Part shown: positions 40,310 to 52,018 of the stretch, piece after piece
Position numbering within the stretch: the stretch's first letter is position 1
Layout of the letters: the number at the start of each line of letters is the position of its first letter
From: JBBRNH01 sp038230415
GTDB taxonomy: Bacteria > Bacteroidota > Bacteroidia > Cytophagales > Spirosomataceae
DNA length: 64,000 nucleotides
NCBI GenBank assembly: GCA_038230415.1
Contig: JBBRNH010000001.1
Coordinates: forward strand, 116,374 to 180,373
Direction of reading: 5' to 3'
Notes under the pieces: model-generated
What the model was told of the DNA's origin: nothing
What the model saw: only the letters and a program-made list of their open reading frames with translations
Databases searched by the model: none
Translations under genes and position numbers: made by a program

Positions 40310-41350
40310 TTACTTTCGCCAGCCCTCCGGCTGAACACCCGTCCGGTACAGGCTTTCGATGCAGGGTTCGCAGGTGGTCCAGAGCGGATAGGTGGTTTTG
40401 GCAAATGGCTCGGTGCGCGTACCTAACCGATTGATATAGACCACGCGCTGCCGACGGGCCGACACCTGAAAATAGCCTAAAGCGGGTAATCCTGCCGGGT
40501 TTTGGTTGCGAATATTGCCCGACAACGTGGCCGGTGCTGCATCGAATACACTGCCGACATTGCCTGTCAGTGCCTGCACCGACTGCCAAAACTGGTACGC
40601 GCCCTTGCTCAACGACTGCTGCCCAACGGCCAAGTAATACGGCGACGTATCATCGAACGGAACCTCGGCTATGGCTTGCCCGGCCAGCCGATTGCCGTTG
40701 ATGAGCCGGTCGGTAGCCAGGAGAATCTTCCCGGTGCTTCGGACGATATTCCAGCAATCGGAGCAGCAAAGCCGGGCATACGAAACATTGGAACCGCTTG
40801 GGCGATACAGTACGCAGAAATCCGGCTGTTCATAGTGTGCCCAATCCCACTGGTAATAGTTTTCGGCGTTGGCCGGGTCGGTCAGGTTCAGGTAAACGGC
40901 GAAGTTGCCGGGTTGCGTAGCCGTGATTTTGGGTTGATAGGCCCAGTACAGGCTGTCAATCGGCGGCACGGTCTGCATCAGTTCGGGGTCGGTGCGGTAG
41001 GTTTGGCCTTTGTGCATGATGGTCAGCGAATACCGCCGGCCCACCTGCCCCCGGAAAGTAATGGGTGATGTAAAAGTCCCCTTGTCATCGTCCGCAAACG
41101 TTGTTACCTGCCCGGCATCGTCAGACACCGACACCATTGCTCCCGTAACTCGCTGATCGTAAATGCCTTCGCTGCTGTTATACCCCGCCGACTGCGACAA
41201 TGAAAACCGATACGGGCCGGGCGCATCGGTCAACACACCATCGAACACCAGATAGCGTTCGCCACCAACGAGGCCAGGGTCGTAGGGGTCAACGCAGCCG
41301 GATAGGGCAACCAAGAGAAACAAATACAGGCTGAATTGTGGTATCGTCAT
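40310..41350 (-). CDS. DUF4249 lipoprotein, partner of a TonB receptor
   Basis: 346 residues. Lipoprotein signal MTIPQFSLYLFLLVALSGC. DUF4249 features: DGVLTDAPGPYRFSLSQSA, TGAMVSVSDDAGQVTTF, GRRYSLTIMHKGQTY, and cysteine-containing loops (LCCSDCW, TTCEPC) that may form disulfides. DUF4249 genes are nearly always next to a TonB receptor, as here: stop and start share one base (TGATG). It is probably a surface-exposed accessory for substrate capture. Confidence 0.93.
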   Translation of the reverse strand: MTIPQFSLYLFLLVALSGCVDPYDPGLVGGERYLVFDGVLTDAPGPYRFSLSQSAGYNSSEGIYDQRVTGAMVSVSDDAGQVTTFADDDKGTFTSPITFRGQVGRRYSLTIMHKGQTYRTDPELMQTVPPIDSLYWAYQPKITATQPGNFAVYLNLTDPANAENYYQWDWAHYEQPDFCVLYRPSGSNVSYARLCCSDCWNIVRSTGKILLATDRLINGNRLAGQAIAEVPFDDTSPYYLAVGQQSLSKGAYQFWQSVQALTGNVGSVFDAAPATLSGNIRNQNPAGLPALGYFQVSARRQRVVYINRLGTRTEPFAKTTYPLWTTCEPCIESLYRTGVQPEGWRK

Positions 41351-43785
41351 CAGAATCGAAAATTATAGCTGACCGACGGAATCACCGATCCCAGCACCGA
41401 TAGTTTGTAGGCGTTGACGCGGTTATAATACTCGGCATAGCGCGTTGGCGTTTGCACATACACCGAATAGGCATTGCGCCGGGCCAGCACGTTATACAGC
41501 GAAATCGCCCAGTCACTCTCGAACCGGCGGTTGGTATTAGCTTGATTATTGGCCCGTAGCCCGTTGATTGTCAGGCCAATGTCAAACCGAACATAGTCGG
41601 GCAGGCGGCTTTGGTTGCGGCTCGTGAAGTACGGCACCAGCAAACCGCCTGTATAAATTTTGGCCGACGGATAGGTAACGGGCCGCCCCGACGCATACAC
41701 GCCGTTGACCGACAGGCTGACCCGGCTGCTGAGTTTATAGTTCAAGACCGCGTTCAGGATATGCGGTTTGTCGTAGGGAGCCGGGTAATAATTGCCGTTG
41801 TTGACGGTGGCATCGGCAAACTGACTTTGCACCAGAAACCGCGTCTGCGAGTAGGTATAGCTGATCCAGCCGGTGAGTAGCCCGGCGTTTTTGCGAATGA
41901 ACAACTCAAGCCCCCGCGCAAAGCCGTCTCCCTGCAAGAACGCCGTTTCGGGGTAGCGATTGAGCAACAGCGACGTGCCGCCTTTGTAGTCGTTGACGTT
42001 GGTGAGCTGCTTGTAAAACACCTCGACCGAGAGTTCGACCGCATCGTTACGCAGGTTCTGAAAATACCCCAGCGAGACCTGTTCGGCGATTTGCGGTTTC
42101 AGATACGCATCGGCCACCTGCCAGCGGTCGGCGGGGAGGGGCGTGGTGGTGTTCGAGAGTTGTTGGAGGTACTGAATCATCCGGCTCAGGCCAATTTTGA
42201 GCGAAGCCCGTTCGCCTACTGCATACCGTACCGACAGCCGGGGTTCCAGCCCGCCGTATGTTTGGGCGAGTTTCCCGGCAGCAGTCATAACCGAATCGGT
42301 AATGGTTTCGGGCGAGCGCGAAGCACCGGCTTTATAGGTATAAGTCATTGCCGCGCCCAACCGCCCAAACCACGAATACCGAAGACCAACCTGCGCCGAA
42401 AGTTGTTTCGAGAATGTGATGTCGGCGTTTATGTATGCCCCCGCTTCGGTAGCGCGTTGGTTGGGCAACTGCACCGGGTTCACCTGCGAGCGCGGATGCG
42501 TGGGCAGCAGTTGGCCGGTTACGACATCGTACAGAATACCGCTTAACCCGGCTTCGGCCTGAAAACGCGGCCCGGTTTCCCCTGAACTGCCGGTGTAGGT
42601 CAATCCTGACTTAACTTGCTGATAATCAACGACAGATGTGAGGGTATAGGCTCGCGACGAATCGGGATTGCTGATTGTGGAGCGATACCGACTCCAGACG
42701 GCGGTGGTCTGCACCTGCCACCGCGCCGACAGATACCGCGCCCAGCCGAGGGTTACGGCCCGCGTTGTCCAGCCAAATTCGGCCCGTGAGCCGCTCAAAT
42801 CCACCTGCGTCAGCGAGTCGCCGGGGAGCCGGAAACGGTCGGTGCTGGTAAAAACGGTGAGCGAGAGTTTGTTTTTGGGGTTCGGGAAATAATCGGCCCG
42901 GAACGTGCCATCGGTGAAGCCCGCTTTTACGCCCGTCAGGGCCGGAATCGGGAAGAGCCGCAGCAGTTGGTCGGCGTAGGCAATCCGGCCAGCGGCATAA
43001 AATGCGAGTTTGTTACGAATAATCGGGGCTTCGATTTTCAACCGGCTGCTAATCAGGCCCAGCCCGCCCGACACGCCAAACTGGGTGGCCTTGGCTTCTT
43101 TGAGCCGCACCTGCAACACCGATGCCGCCCGCCCGCCGAAGTTAGCCGGCACGCTGCCCCGAAAAAAATTCACGTCCTGCACCACATCGGGGTTAAACAC
43201 CGACATAAACCCCAGCAAATGTGAGGCATTGAACAGGGGCGCGTCATCGAGCAAAATCAGGTTTTGGTCGGTGTTGCCGCCCCGGACGTTGAACCCGGTT
43301 GATGCTTCGCCGACGCTGCTCACGCCCGGTAACAGTTGAATGCTCCGAATCACGTCCACCTCGCCGAGCAGCGTGGGCAGTTGTTTCAACGTCCTAACCG
43401 ACAGCGTAGTTACGCCAACGGTATTGGTTTTCACGGCCTGACCGGGCTGATTGGCCGTTATGGTGGTCTCGCGCAGGAGGGTCACGCGCTCGTTGAGCAA
43501 AATCGTCAGCGTCAGGTCGGCGCGGGCCAATAGAGTGCGCTGGGCGGTTTCGTAGCGTTGGTGGGAGACCTGAATAGTTTGGATGCCTTTGGGCAACGGC
43601 AGTGAGAAAACCCCCGCCGAATCGGTAACGGCCCCGATGCCCGTATCCAGCACCAACAGATTGGCCCCGGCAACGGGCGCGTTGGTCTGTCCGTTCAACA
43701 CGTAGCCCGTGAGCCGGAACCGCGACTGGGCGAGTGCCAGCGAGGGAGCTAAAATCAGTAAAAGCAGCGCGTAGAGCCTTCGCAT
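41350..43785 (-). CDS. TonB-dependent outer-membrane receptor (DUF4249-associated)
   Basis: About 811 residues from MRRLYALLLLILAPSLALAQ, a clean signal peptide; an upstream ATG at 43830 only lengthens the leader. CarboxypepD_reg-like domain (RLTGYVLNGQTNAPVAGAN), plug (LPTLLGEVDVIRSIQLLPG, STGFNVRGGNTDQNLILLD), then a beta-barrel ending SVIPSVSYNFRF. It forms a nutrient-uptake pair with the downstream DUF4249 lipoprotein. Substrate unknown. Confidence 0.94.
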   Translation of the reverse strand: MRRLYALLLLILAPSLALAQSRFRLTGYVLNGQTNAPVAGANLLVLDTGIGAVTDSAGVFSLPLPKGIQTIQVSHQRYETAQRTLLARADLTLTILLNERVTLLRETTITANQPGQAVKTNTVGVTTLSVRTLKQLPTLLGEVDVIRSIQLLPGVSSVGEASTGFNVRGGNTDQNLILLDDAPLFNASHLLGFMSVFNPDVVQDVNFFRGSVPANFGGRAASVLQVRLKEAKATQFGVSGGLGLISSRLKIEAPIIRNKLAFYAAGRIAYADQLLRLFPIPALTGVKAGFTDGTFRADYFPNPKNKLSLTVFTSTDRFRLPGDSLTQVDLSGSRAEFGWTTRAVTLGWARYLSARWQVQTTAVWSRYRSTISNPDSSRAYTLTSVVDYQQVKSGLTYTGSSGETGPRFQAEAGLSGILYDVVTGQLLPTHPRSQVNPVQLPNQRATEAGAYINADITFSKQLSAQVGLRYSWFGRLGAAMTYTYKAGASRSPETITDSVMTAAGKLAQTYGGLEPRLSVRYAVGERASLKIGLSRMIQYLQQLSNTTTPLPADRWQVADAYLKPQIAEQVSLGYFQNLRNDAVELSVEVFYKQLTNVNDYKGGTSLLLNRYPETAFLQGDGFARGLELFIRKNAGLLTGWISYTYSQTRFLVQSQFADATVNNGNYYPAPYDKPHILNAVLNYKLSSRVSLSVNGVYASGRPVTYPSAKIYTGGLLVPYFTSRNQSRLPDYVRFDIGLTINGLRANNQANTNRRFESDWAISLYNVLARRNAYSVYVQTPTRYAEYYNRVNAYKLSVLGSVIPSVSYNFRF

Positions 43786-43837
43786 TGATAGCAATGATAG
43801 CTTTTTTTGGTAATTACTGGTGTTACGCAACGATCAA

Positions 43838-43905
43838 AATCCCGGAGGGATGGCCGATGGTATAGCCCCGGACGGTTGGCCGTTGCCATTTAATCCGGGG
43901 TAAGA
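43838..43905. repeat. Palindromic element (ATCCCGGAGGGATGGCC family)
   Basis: ATCCCGGAGGGAT hairpin followed by GGCCGATGGTATAGCCCCGG and a closing TCCGGGG. Short arms only (CCCCGGA/TCCGGGG), so weaker than the others. It lies upstream of the receptor gene. The rest of 43786-43951 shows nothing. Confidence 0.6.
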
Positions 43906-43951
43906 TTAATTATTCAAGGCTTCCTGCACAATCTGCCTGCAATCGCTCACT

Positions 43952-45435
<1,484 letters not shown>

Positions 45436-45439
<4 letters not shown>

Positions 45440-48400
45440 GGCTTGGCGGTAAATTCGGTTAAATATTCCCGGATTCGGCGGGTGTCGAAGTCATTGGCCC
45501 ATTGGCGAAGTTGTTTCGTGAAGGGCGCAAGGGCCGGGTTTTCTTCGTCAATCTCGGTGAGCAGGGCCAGAATGCCCCCGATGTCGCTACGCCTGGCCCG
45601 GTCGAGCAGGGTTGCCAACTGGTCGGCAGACGGGTACTGCTGAATAACTTCCTGACTGCCAACTATCTCTTTGTCAGGTACTAAGCCGGGCAGTTCATCG
45701 GTTCGTTCAGATGGTTTGGTATTGCTCTCGGCATACTGCCAGGCTAAATCGAGGTGCGTCCCGATTTTTTCGAGCAGGCTGTCCATGTCAACGGGTTTGG
45801 CAATAAAATCATCGAAACCGGCCCGGAACGACCGCTGCTGGTTCTGCTCAAACACATTGGCCGAGAACGCAATGACCTTAACATCGGCTAAGTCCGGCTC
45901 ATTCCGAAGTTGTTCGAGCGCGTCGAATCCGTTTAGCTTAGGCATCACCAAATCCATCAGAATCAGGTCGGGGCGGTGCTGGCGGGCGCGGTCAAGGGCA
46001 AGCTGGCCGTCGGCGGCTTCGTCAAGCACAAAACCCAACTGGCCCAGTAGCGATACCACCACGAGCCGGTTATCGGCGTTGTCGTCGGCCACCAAAATCC
46101 GGCGTTTTGGCCCGGCATACCCCGTAATTTGCTGACTGCCGGTTAGCTTTTTCACAGAATTTGCATCGGTTTCGGCGGCTGCGAGGGGCAGACTGACGGT
46201 AAACGTGCTGCCTTTGCCGGCTGTGCTGCTCACGGCCAACTGCCCGCCGAGCAGGGCAACCAACTTATCAGAAATGGCAAGGCCGAGGCCCGTTCCTTCG
46301 GCAAACTGCTGATTGTCGCGGACTTGATAAAACGGTTGAAAAATGTCGGTCAGCCGGTCAGTGGGTATGCCAACGCCGGTGTCGTTCACCGACAGCACCA
46401 CCCGAAACAGGCCGGGCCGTACCATCTGACTGTTGGCCGTGAGCGTTACGCGGCCCTGTTCGGTAAACTTTACGGCGTTGCTCAACAGGTTGTTCAGGAT
46501 TTGGGTCAGGCGTTTCTCATCGCTCAATACCAGCGTGGGGAGGTCAGGTTTAGGTTCGTAGCTGAAGGCAAGCCCCTTTTGAGCGGCCCGCACCTGAAAA
46601 AACGCGGCAGACTGAGCCAGCAGGGCGGGCAGGTTCACCGTTGTTCGCTCAAACTCAAACCGGCGGGCTTCAATCTTGGCAATGTCAAGCACTTCGTTGA
46701 TGAGCGTGAGCAGGTGTTCACCACTGGTTCTGATAATACCCACCCCGCGTTGCTGGTCGTTGGTCAGGTTTTGGTCGCGTTGCAGAATTTGGGCAAATCC
46801 CAGAATGCCGTTCAGGGGCGTGCGGAGTTCGTGGCTGATGTTGGCGAGAAATTCGCTTTTGGCCCGGTTCGCGCTTTCGGCAACCTCTTTGGCCGTCTGG
46901 AGCCGTTCGGCCTGTTGTTCGAGTTCTTCTTTCTGGCGAACAATCTGGCCGGTTCGTTCCTGCACGAGGGTTTCGAGCTTGAGTTTTTCGGTTGTCAGTC
47001 GCCGGGTATAAAACCGAATCAGACCAGTAATTGCCAGACCAATCAACACGGCATAGAGCAGATAGGCCCAAAGGGTGCGGTACCAGGGTTGGTTGATGGT
47101 AAACGCAAATTCGGCTTCGCGGCTGAGTTGGCCGTAGGAGTCGCGGGCGCGCACCATAAACTGATACTGACCCGATGGCAAATTGGTGTAGTCTTTGCGG
47201 GTTTCGCGGCCCCACCGCGACCAAAGCGTGTCGGCGGGCAGTTGGCTTTTACCGGCCAGCCGATACTGAAACTCGTTGTCGCCCGCGCCCACAAAACTCG
47301 TGGCGGCAAACTGAAACGATAAATCCCGGTAACGAAACGGCAGAGCAAAGGACGTGGGTTTCTGAACAGACCAGGTGGAGTCGCCGGCATGAACGCCACC
47401 GGCATACAGCAACGAATCATTGGTGAGCAGCCGCACCGCCCGAATCAGGGCCGGGTAGTCGGGCGGCATTGCCATCTGCGCCCCATCGTAGCGAAACAAT
47501 CCTTCGTCGTTACCGAGCCAGACCAAGCCATTGGGTTCAGGATAAATCACGTAGCCGCCCTGCCGAATGGGTTTCAGGCTCAGGCTGTCGTAGCCCCATT
47601 TGCCGGGTGCCAATTTGCGGAAAGCCATGGGCGGGCGGGCAATCCAGATATTTCGGTTGGCATCTTCGGCAATAAAGGGCGCGTCAACCTCCAGCCCCGG
47701 TTGAGTGGGAGGGGGTGTATTTTCGGGAATAAACTGTTCTTTTTTCGCGTCGAACCGATATTGCTGCCCACCAGCCGCAAACAATAATCCCTCTGCGGTT
47801 TTGAATATATAACTGCCCGGTTGCCCCGACGCAGCCTTGTTCGGGTTCGGCAACGGAATCGGGCGGGCGGTTGCGGTTAAGAGTTGACTGCCTTTTGTGC
47901 TAAAAAAACCGTGATGCCGGGTGCCAATCCAGACAACACCCGTTGCGTCTTCGGCCACCGAGACACACTCGCCGGGCAAGCCCGCAACAAAGCCCGCAGC
48001 CTGCCATTTCTGGCCCTGTTGCCGATATACCCGAACGCCGTTGTTGAGCGCGGCTATCAATAAAATCGGACCGTCTGGGGGCTGATGAACAGGGCGTAAT
48101 AATCCATTAACATCCTGACCATCAGTCGGTATTGTTTCGGAAACCCGCCCCTGATGGATTCGCCAGATAAACCCCGTTGCGCCCGCCAGCAGGTCGGGGC
48201 CGTCGGTGAGCAGGGTGCGGCAGAGCGCAGCCGTACCCGGTACGGCTGCAAATCGCTGGGTGGCATTGTCCCAGCCAAACACGCCCAAACTGGTGCCGAT
48301 GTAGAGCCGCCCGGCCTGCCGCCGAATGGCCCAAACGGTTGAGCGGACGTTCAGGCTACCCTCAAAACGGCTCACGGGCAGGTTAAACTCGATCCGGTCT

Positions 48401-49380
48401 AAGCCGCTGCCCGTGCCAACCCAGAGTGATTTTTCGCGGTCATAAAACAAGCTCAGTACGGCGTTTCGGCGCAGACCGTTGGTCTCGTCGAAGTGTTGGA
48501 GTTCATGGCCTTGCGCGTTAAACAGCCGAACCCCTTCTAAGGCCGTACCGATGGCGTAAGTGTGGGTGTTCATGCCGGGGTTAGGAATATAGATAGCCCG
48601 AAAAACCCGCGCCCGGTGCATCCAGTCGTCAGCATCGGTACGAAGCGGAGTGAGAATGCCCGTTGCGGGCTGGTACCGAAACAAACCGGCATGACAGGTC
48701 ACAATCAGGAGTTGGTCGGCTTCGGGGTAGGGGAGAACGGCCTCCACTTTCTCGGTATTCAGGCGATTGGTGCCGGGCATCAACACAAACGACTCGCCCG
48801 GTTTGGGGTGCAGATTGCGGGAATAAAGCTGCCCGGTTTTGGTCTGGACAATGATCCGGTTTCGGGCTACGCTCAGGTGTTGCAGGCCAATCTGTGTTAC
48901 CGGGACCGGCATCGGCAGGCGCATTGGCGGTTGGCCGGGCTGGTAGTGATACACGTGCTGGCCCGTCCCGAAAAACACCCCGGCATCGGTCGCAAACGCC
49001 CGCAGCACTTTCGAGATGGTACGTTCGGCGGGGGGCAGTTGGTCACTCAACGAGACATATTTCCGCACGCCCCGATTATCGGCCCGGAGGTAGCCAAAAT
49101 TGGTATCGGTCCCCACATAGACCGTGCCGAGCGAATCCATTGTTACGGCCCGCACCACCAAACCCGGCACGGGCAGCAACGCCCAGGTGGTGCCGTCGAA
49201 GGCCAGCAACCCGTGCTGATTACCGACGTAGAGGATGCCCTGATTGTCCTGGGCGATGGCCCGGTTTTCGGGGTGAGCCTGATAGGTTTTGGGCGGGTAA
49301 TGCTGGATAAACGGCAACCCCGCCGGTTGCGCCAGCAGGGTGGTGGGGACGAGGAGGAATGCGAATACGAGTGATCTCAT
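45436..49380 (-). CDS. Propeller-sensing hybrid histidine kinase
   Basis: About 1314 residues from MRSLVFAFLLVPTTLLAQ (signal peptide). A periplasmic two-component regulator propeller domain (repeats such as LYVGNQHGLLAFDG, VWIGTRHHGFFS, VWLGNDEGLFRYDG) and a Y_Y_Y domain (PSGQYQFMVRARDSYGQL) precede one helix (LLYAVLIGLAITGLIRF). Then a coiled coil, HisKA (FLANISHELRTPLNG), HATPase (NLLSNAVKFTEQG, GTGLGLAISDKL), a receiver (LILMDLVMPKLNG) and a ~100-residue C-terminal region. Unlike classical hybrid systems it has no AraC domain; the output is the sigma-54 regulator encoded next. Confidence 0.95.
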
Positions 49381-49390
49381 AGGAACAATA

Positions 49391-49486
49391 GAACGCGGAT
49401 GACGCAGACGTTGCGGATTCACACGAATTTACTTTCAAGGCAAAAAAAATCTGCTTGAATCCGCAACGTCTGCGTCATCCGCGTTC
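49391..49486. repeat. Palindromic element (AACGCGGATGACGCAGACG family)
   Basis: Perfect 31-bp arms at 49391-49421 and 49456-49486 around a 34-bp centre. A single diverged arm-like stretch (GAACGCAGATGCGGCAG) occurs at 53558. Confidence 0.96.
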
Positions 49487-49581
49487 CGATAACTGCAAAT
49501 TCAAATCCAGTTTTATCGGGCCTGTCAAAACTCCGTTTCTGCAACCCAATGGGTCAAAATGACGCAGAACGATGTCCCGGT

Positions 49582-49603
49582 TTTCGGAACGATTTTCTGA
49601 AAT
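49582..49603 (+). promoter_or_regulatory. Candidate activator site 1 (TTTCGGAAC-N7-TGAAAT)
   Basis: The same bipartite motif, with a 5-bp spacer, occurs at 52918-52937. Both precede a TGGCACAC box by about 95-105 bp, the usual distance of enhancer sites from sigma-54 promoters. Confidence 0.45.
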
Positions 49604-49706
49604 ATCGTGAATTGCCGGACATATCGCAATCATCACCCGCTTGCCACTGTCTGCGTGGAGCGGGCAAAACCGGGTTCACGGCGTTTGAGCCGTGCTTTTA
49701 GGCGGT

Positions 49707-49722
49707 TGGCACACACTGGAAC
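49707..49722 (+). promoter_or_regulatory. Sigma-54-like -24 box upstream of the YHS gene
   Basis: TGGCACACACTGGAAC. The TGGCAC half is perfect, but the -12 GC is missing at the correct spacing, so it is only a candidate. Confidence 0.25.
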
Positions 49723-49794
49723 AGATTTTGGCATTAATCAATCATCGGGCAACCAACGATAAACAGCCCGGTTTGACTCTAAAATTAGTTACCA

Positions 49795-50262
49795 ATGAAA
49801 TCGCTTACACTTCTGCTAATCGCGCTTGCTATCAGCCATTTTCAACCGGGTGCGGCTCAAACCGATGCTGCCCGCACTAAACAGTTCAACCTCGCCAACG
49901 GCGTAGCCATTCAGGGATATGACCCGGTGGCCTACTTCACGGCCAAAAAAGCCACCAAAGGCTCGGCCCAGTTTGGAACCACATACAAGGGCATACCCTA
50001 CCGCTTTGCCTCGGCTGCTAACCGCGATTTATTCCTGAAATCGCCCGCAATGTACGAACCGGCTTACGGTGGCTGGTGCGCCTACGCCATGGGCGATTCG
50101 GGCGAGAAAGTGGAAATTGACCCCGAAACGTTCGAGATACGCGATGGCAAGCTGTATTTATTTTACCACACCCTGTTTAACAACACACTCCCGAAGTGGC
50201 AGAAAAACGAACCAACCCTGCAACGGAAGGCCGATCAGTCGTGGATGAAGTTCATTCAATAA
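49795..50262 (+). CDS. Exported YHS-domain protein
   Basis: 155 residues with a signal peptide (MKSLTLLLIALAISHFQPG). The YHS domain is recognisable by GVAIQGYDPVAYFTAKKATKG, YRFASAANRDLFLKSPAMY and PAYGGWCAYAMG. YHS domains are thought to bind metals or to act in redox or metal handling; the single Cys in GGWCAYA is conserved in this branch. First gene of a plus-strand run. Confidence 0.92.
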   Translation: MKSLTLLLIALAISHFQPGAAQTDAARTKQFNLANGVAIQGYDPVAYFTAKKATKGSAQFGTTYKGIPYRFASAANRDLFLKSPAMYEPAYGGWCAYAMGDSGEKVEIDPETFEIRDGKLYLFYHTLFNNTLPKWQKNEPTLQRKADQSWMKFIQ

Positions 50263-50283
50263 ACTACCTAAAACGCCTAAACC

Positions 50284-50706
50284 ATGAACAACCCTATCAA
50301 TATCCTGCTCTGGGCGGCCCGCATCGTGGCTGCCATAATCATGCTTCAGACGCTCTATTTCAAATTTCGGGGCGAACCCGAATCCATCTATATCTTTACC
50401 GCCGTAGGTATCGAACCCTGGGGCCGGTATGGTACGGGCCTGGCCGAACTGATTGCGTCAATCCTGATTTTGATGCCCCGCACGAGTTGGATTGGGGCCG
50501 GGCTGGCCTTGGGTATTATGAGCGGGGCTATCCTGACGCACCTGACCATTCTCGGTATTGAGGTGCAGGGCGATGGAGGCTACCTGTTTTTTCTGGCCGT
50601 GGCGGTGGCCGCTTGCTCGTCGTTAATTTTGTATCTCACCCGCAGTCAGTGGATTCCGGTGCTGATGAACTTCCTGCCCGGCCAACGCAAAACAACAATC
50701 TGGTAA
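50284..50706 (+). CDS. DoxX-like membrane protein
   Basis: 140 residues with four predicted helices: ILLWAARIVAAIIMLQTLY, LAELIASILILMP, LGIMSGAILTHLTILG and FLAVAVAACSSLILYL. The segment YFKFRGEPESIYIFTAVG follows the first helix as in DoxX-family proteins. The family is linked to thiol redox and oxidative-stress complexes in other bacteria. It lies 21 bp after the YHS gene and is probably co-transcribed with it. Confidence 0.85.
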   Translation: MNNPINILLWAARIVAAIIMLQTLYFKFRGEPESIYIFTAVGIEPWGRYGTGLAELIASILILMPRTSWIGAGLALGIMSGAILTHLTILGIEVQGDGGYLFFLAVAVAACSSLILYLTRSQWIPVLMNFLPGQRKTTIW

Positions 50707-50738
50707 AACTAACGATTAGGCCAGTTTTTTTTAACCAA

Positions 50739-50768
50739 CCACTAATCACTGGTCACTGACCACTCTTT
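50739..50768. repeat. Half-palindrome remnant (ACTAATCACTGGTCACTGACC)
   Basis: Repeated CACT/CAC units upstream of the DinB gene, similar in style to arms of the other elements but without a partner arm nearby. Possibly a decayed element. Confidence 0.3.
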
Positions 50769-50769
50769 T

Positions 50770-51291
50770 ATGTCGCTAAAATCAACCAGCACCGCCATTT
50801 TTCACCAACTCGCCGATGTGGTTGGGCAATTGACCAATGCTGAATATGCCCGGCCCGTAAATGTGCTGTCGGGCAATACCATTGGTAAGCACGTCCGGCA
50901 TATTCTGGAGTTTTATGAATTGCTGGTCGGTTGCACTCAAACCGGCGAACTCAACTACGACCACCGCCACCGCGATTTGAGTTTAGAAGTGGATACCTAC
51001 GAAGCTATCCTGCGAATTGGCCGGATTGACCAGGCAACTCAGCAACTCGACCTCGACCGCCCGTTGCTGTTAGAAGCCGATGTGTCGGCGGGGGATGTGG
51101 AGTTGGTCAAGATTCCGTCGTCGTTTGCCCGCGAACTGCATTACAACATCGAACACGCCATTCACCACTTAGCCCTGATTCAGGTGGCGGTTCGGGCGGC
51201 TTTTCCAATGGTTGAACTGCCCGAAAACTTCGGAGTGGCAAACGGCACCGTGAAACATCAGGAACAGCTAAGAGTGATGAATGAAGAGTGA
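50770..51291 (+). CDS. DinB-family protein
   Basis: 173 residues of the DinB four-helix bundle. The metal-binding histidines are visible in GKHVRHILEFYELLVG, NYDHRHRDLSLEVD and NIEHAIHHLALIQV. DinB proteins include bacillithiol-dependent transferases and many of unknown role. The C-terminal residues RVMNEE and the stop codon are read from a palindromic element (51273-51355), so the native end may have been replaced. Confidence 0.88.
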   Translation: MSLKSTSTAIFHQLADVVGQLTNAEYARPVNVLSGNTIGKHVRHILEFYELLVGCTQTGELNYDHRHRDLSLEVDTYEAILRIGRIDQATQQLDLDRPLLLEADVSAGDVELVKIPSSFARELHYNIEHAIHHLALIQVAVRAAFPMVELPENFGVANGTVKHQEQLRVMNEE

Positions 51292-51355
51292 AGAATGTTG
51301 CTTTCGCGTCAGCCTATTATTCACCGCACAGGCGGCCCTGTCTTCATTCATCACT
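51273..51355. repeat. GTGAAGA-family palindromic element between the DinB and LysE genes
   Basis: Perfect 15-bp arms AGTGATGAATGAAGA (51273-51287) and TCTTCATTCATCACT (51341-51355). The inner GGCGGCCCTGTCTT matches the element at 1804-1900. It supplies the TGA of the DinB gene. Confidence 0.85.
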
Positions 51356-51364
51356 ACTAAAAAA

Positions 51365-52018
51365 ATGCTGCTTTTCCTAACCGTTTGCGGGATCAGTTTT
51401 CTGGGGTCGGTGCATCCGGGGCCGGTGAATCTGGCGGTGCTGCAAATCACCCTCGGCCAGAGCCGCAGGGCGGGGGCTTGGCTGGCCTTGGGTGGCAGCC
51501 TGCCCGAAGTAGCATATAGCAGCATAGCCGCCGGTGGTCTCATGCTGTTGCCCGCCGGTTCTGACTGGCTGATGTGGCTCAACTACGCGGCTATCCCGAT
51601 TCTGTTGGGGGCGGGCATTGCGGCTTTCCGGCAAAAGCCGATGGTGTTGGCCGCCGTATCGGGTAGTGACACCCTCGATTCTGCCCGTGTTTCATCAAAA
51701 AGACCATTCTTGACAGGGCTGGTATTGGCCGGTACAAATCCGCAACTGCTGCCATTTTGGTCGGCGGTGTGGCTTTCTCTGCGCGGAACCAGAATGATAC
51801 CAGTGGATAAAGCAGCGGGCAGTGTGTGGGTTTTTGCCGCCGGAACCGCCACCGGAGCATTCGCCCTGTTGCTGGGTATTGTCTGGCTTGCTGACCGCTA
51901 TCGGCAGCGTGTGGCGCGATACCTGAGCGGGCAGTGGCTAAACCAGCTTACAGGTTGGTTGTTTATCGGCATGGCGGGCTGGCAGGCAGTTCGGCTTTTT
52001 ATGAATAGTCATCCATGA
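51365..52018 (+). CDS. LysE-family transporter
   Basis: 217 residues from MLLFLTVCGISFLGSVHPGP; the longer frame upstream is palindromic repeat sequence. The motif GSVHPGPVNLAVLQITLGQ matches the LysE/RhtB N-terminus (PGP in the first helix). Six hydrophobic segments, including the late FLTGLVLAGTNPQLLPFWSAV. Exports amino acids or similar metabolites. Its stop overlaps the next start by 4 bp (ATGA). Confidence 0.85.
   Translation: MLLFLTVCGISFLGSVHPGPVNLAVLQITLGQSRRAGAWLALGGSLPEVAYSSIAAGGLMLLPAGSDWLMWLNYAAIPILLGAGIAAFRQKPMVLAAVSGSDTLDSARVSSKRPFLTGLVLAGTNPQLLPFWSAVWLSLRGTRMIPVDKAAGSVWVFAAGTATGAFALLLGIVWLADRYRQRVARYLSGQWLNQLTGWLFIGMAGWQAVRLFMNSHP

Larger units (their letters stand above)
49487..49794 (+). 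promoter_or_regulatory. Long non-coding leader upstream of the YHS gene, with hairpins and candidate operator
   Basis: No gene is seen. It contains the motif TTTCGGAAC-N7-TGAAAT (49582-49603), overlapping a 20-bp imperfect dyad ACGAT...ATCGT (49589-49608). There is a bulged hairpin CCCGCT..CCAC/GTGGAGCGGG (49636-49662), a second hairpin CACGGC/GCCGTG followed by CTTTTA (49677-49700), and a TGGCACAC box (49707-49714). Confidence 0.55.

Noticed and set aside
49707..49722. A fully convincing sigma-54 promoter upstream of the YHS gene
   Set aside because: TGGCAC is perfect, but no GC occurs at the required -12 spacing; only the shared motif arrangement keeps it as a low-confidence candidate.
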